Part shown: positions 5,851-6,936 of the stretch, in pieces | Position numbering within the stretch: position 1 is the stretch's first letter | Layout of the letters: every line of letters begins with the position of its first letter | NCBI GenBank assembly: GCA_011391345.1 | Contig: JAABQR010000147.1 | Coordinates: 1-6,936 of the forward strand | Reading direction: 5' to 3' | DNA: 6,936 nucleotides | Origin: Methanobacteriota archaeon | GTDB taxonomy: Archaea > Thermoplasmatota > Thermoplasmata > UBA10834 | The notes under the pieces: model-generated | Told to the model about the DNA's origin: nothing | What the model saw: the letters and a program-made list of their open reading frames with translations, nothing else | The model's database searches: none | Position numbers and translations under genes: made by a program

Positions 5851-6731
5851 GCGTTCCTGTACTTCCCGTCGGAGAAGACTATCCTATCGAACACCTGGAG
5901 CTCCTGCCTCGACTTCGGGTGCACCAGCTCGGCCACGATCTCGACATGGTCCTTGAGCGGGCTCACTGCGACCTTCTTCCCAAGGGTCTCCTGGAGCTGG
6001 TATATGCCTGCGGAGTTGGACATCTTAACGTGTATCTCGATCAGCTTGTCCTTGCCCTTCACTATGTACACCGACTCTATCGAGAGGGCGGATATCGAGT
6101 GTATGTCGTGCTTGCCCAGGTCGTACGACAGCCTGCCCCTGCCCTTGGTGATGTCGCATCCGTCCGCTATCACCACGATGGCCGCCTCGATGGTCAGCGC
6201 GTTCTGGCCTTCGTCGTGGGCGAAGATCGCGTGTAGGACCTGCTCAACGACCGCGGTCCTCTGAGCGAGGTCCGGGTAGATCTCGGGCAGCAGCCTGTCC
6301 AGGATAGACTTGCCGTACAGGACGCTGAACGTCTCGTGCTCGACCCTGTGGATCGCGTTCCCGATATCGTGCAGGAGACAGCCCGAGAGCACTATCAGGT
6401 GGGCGTCATCCTCGGTCATGCCCAGGCCCTTGATGGAGTCCATCTCCATCTTCCCGCTCTCGAGGAGTATCTTCAGTATCGTGATGCCGTTCGCCGCGAC
6501 GATCTTCGCATGGATGGGGCCGTGGTCGTTGTACCCGAGCTTCCTCACTGCGATGAAGTTCGCGAGGTTGAGGAGCGTGTTCAACTCCTCGTCCGAGGAG
6601 AGCAGCTGGAACATCTTCTTGGCCTTCGGATGGTCCGCGAGGCCCATATCCAGGATCTTGATCGATGCCTCCTCGAGGCTCGTATATGATGATGGCATCT
6701 CGAGGCCATATAGAAGTCCGTTGCCTGTCAT
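5847..6731 (-). CDS. HD-domain protein, predicted metal-dependent phosphohydrolase
   Basis: The 294-residue protein, predicted soluble, has an HD fold covering about 50-200. Candidate metal residues are H74 (GPIHAKIV), H121-D122 (LLHDIG), H128 and H132 (IHRVEHETFS), H172 (FAHDE) and D190 (IADGCD). KGRGR follows at 196-200. HD enzymes usually hydrolyse phosphomonoesters, nucleotides or cyclic nucleotides, and the substrate here cannot be told. The last part (about 215-290) lacks HD motifs and alternates short beta-like stretches (SVYIVKG, LIEIHVKM, HVEIVAEL), so it is probably a separate small sensing or oligomerisation domain. The ATG at 6731 is preferred over the in-frame ATG at codon 12 because GAGGAG lies just upstream. 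The gene converges on the transporter with a 4-base overlap. Confidence 0.82.
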   Translation of the reverse strand: MTGNGLLYGLEMPSSYTSLEEASIKILDMGLADHPKAKKMFQLLSSDEELNTLLNLANFIAVRKLGYNDHGPIHAKIVAANGITILKILLESGKMEMDSIKGLGMTEDDAHLIVLSGCLLHDIGNAIHRVEHETFSVLYGKSILDRLLPEIYPDLAQRTAVVEQVLHAIFAHDEGQNALTIEAAIVVIADGCDITKGRGRLSYDLGKHDIHSISALSIESVYIVKGKDKLIEIHVKMSNSAGIYQLQETLGKKVAVSPLKDHVEIVAELVHPKSRQELQVFDRIVFSDGKYRNA

Positions 6732-6734
6732 CTT

Positions 6735-6740
6735 CTCCTC
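6735..6740 (-). promoter_or_regulatory. Ribosome binding site of the HD protein gene
   Basis: On the minus strand GAGGAG ends 3 bases before the ATG at 6731. The spacing is short but the match is strong, and no similar site precedes the internal ATG at codon 12. Confidence 0.45.
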
Positions 6741-6765
6741 ACATCCCTCACCTATCCGCAGGGCT

Positions 6766-6777
6766 GCATGATAATGC
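6766..6777 (-). promoter_or_regulatory. Possible TATA region of the HD protein gene
   Basis: On the minus strand GCATTATCATGC is AT-rich and lies 35-46 bases before the ATG at 6731, which would place the RNA start just upstream of the Shine-Dalgarno site. It also has 4-bp inverted arms (GCAT, ATGC) around 4 bases, too short to claim as an operator. Confidence 0.25.
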
Positions 6778-6813
6778 GCTTGGGGGTTATTGATGCTCGC
6801 CCGTCAGGCGTTC

Positions 6814-6824
6814 AGAATATGAAT
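6814..6824 (+). promoter_or_regulatory. Possible TATA region of the gene starting at 6883
   Basis: GAATATGAATA would place an RNA start near 6845 and leave a leader that includes the GGAG at 6875-6878. A second AT-rich patch (CTTTAGTACT, 6849-6858) is the alternative, but its RNA start would fall too close to the Shine-Dalgarno site. Confidence 0.3.
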
Positions 6825-6831
6825 ACCCACA

Positions 6832-6841
6832 ATTGTACAAT
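6832..6841. promoter_or_regulatory. Perfect palindrome, possible operator
   Basis: ATTGTACAAT is a perfect 10-bp palindrome. Two more pairs match outside one mismatch (ACaATTGTACAATgGT). It lies between the possible TATA region and the ribosome binding site of the downstream gene, where a bound repressor would block transcription, and within the divergent control region shared with the HD gene. Confidence 0.4.
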
Positions 6842-6882
6842 GGTCAGTCTTTAGTACTCAGATTCCACTCACACGGAGCAAC

Positions 6883-6936
6883 ATGTCATACATCGATGAA
6901 CTCACCACCGCCCTAGGCAAGGAGAAGGTGCTGGTC
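6883..6936 (+). CDS. Start of an unidentified gene, cut by the window end
   Basis: An open frame of 18 codons begins at an ATG 4 bases after GGAG (6875-6878) and runs off the window: MSYIDELTTALGKEKVLV. Codons after the first few are typical of the genome. A short helix followed by LGKEKVLV recalls the N-terminus of GlcD-type FAD-linked oxidases (glycolate or D-lactate dehydrogenase), but 18 residues are too few to name it. It is transcribed away from the HD gene, from a 151-base shared control region. Confidence 0.5.
   Translation, partial: MSYIDELTTALGKEKVLV

Noticed and set aside
5463..6236. A 257-codon plus-strand frame spanning the transporter end and the HD gene.
   Set aside because: It crosses two real genes in other frames and its product is rich in Arg, His and Gly with no domain pattern.

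Overview
The window reads as a stretch of GC-rich archaeal chromosome. The genes end most codons in G or C, favour AGG for arginine, and use a mix of Shine-Dalgarno-led and apparently near-leaderless starts preceded by TATA-like boxes. The gene set (F420H2-oxidase-type flavodiiron protein, cytosolic M28 peptidase, HD protein) suits a euryarchaeal lineage. Thermoplasmatota or Methanomassiliicoccales-like is my best guess, by inference only, since there is no rRNA or other marker gene here.

Layout: (1) bases 1-204 hold no gene I can support, apart from a small inverted repeat and the ribosome binding site of the first gene. (2) 205-1404 (+) is a complete flavodiiron protein with all diiron ligands, ended by a hairpin whose loop is the stop codon. 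(3) 1405-1996 is a confusing stretch. It holds a 28-codon frame whose start resembles a DUF504/MJ1316-type protein, overlapping by ATGA a short reading frame that ends in a single membrane anchor. It may be an eroded locus. (4) 1997-4896 (-) carries an arginase/agmatinase-family ureohydrolase with a strikingly plant-arginase-like core, followed by a large M28-family aminopeptidase with a PA domain and a C-terminal PqqD-like winged-helix segment. (5) 4897-4995 is a compact divergent promoter region. (6) 4996-5850 (+) is a ten-helix EamA/DMT transporter. (7) 5847-6731 (-) is an HD-domain phosphohydrolase-like protein that converges on the transporter, the two stop codons sharing one CTAG. (8) 6732-6882 is a second divergent control region containing a perfect 10-bp palindrome, and from 6883 a new plus-strand gene starts and runs off the window.

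Functional reading: the flavodiiron protein is an oxygen (or NO) detoxification enzyme expected in an anaerobe. The ureohydrolase and peptidase lie in the same direction 65-95 bases apart and could form a peptide and arginine/agmatine catabolic unit. The transporter, divergent from them, may export or import a related small metabolite. The last two links are inference from position. I see no CRISPR array, insertion sequence, tRNA or rRNA. The most unusual points are the peptidase with its PqqD-like tail beside a plant-type arginase, and the odd 1514-1917 locus.
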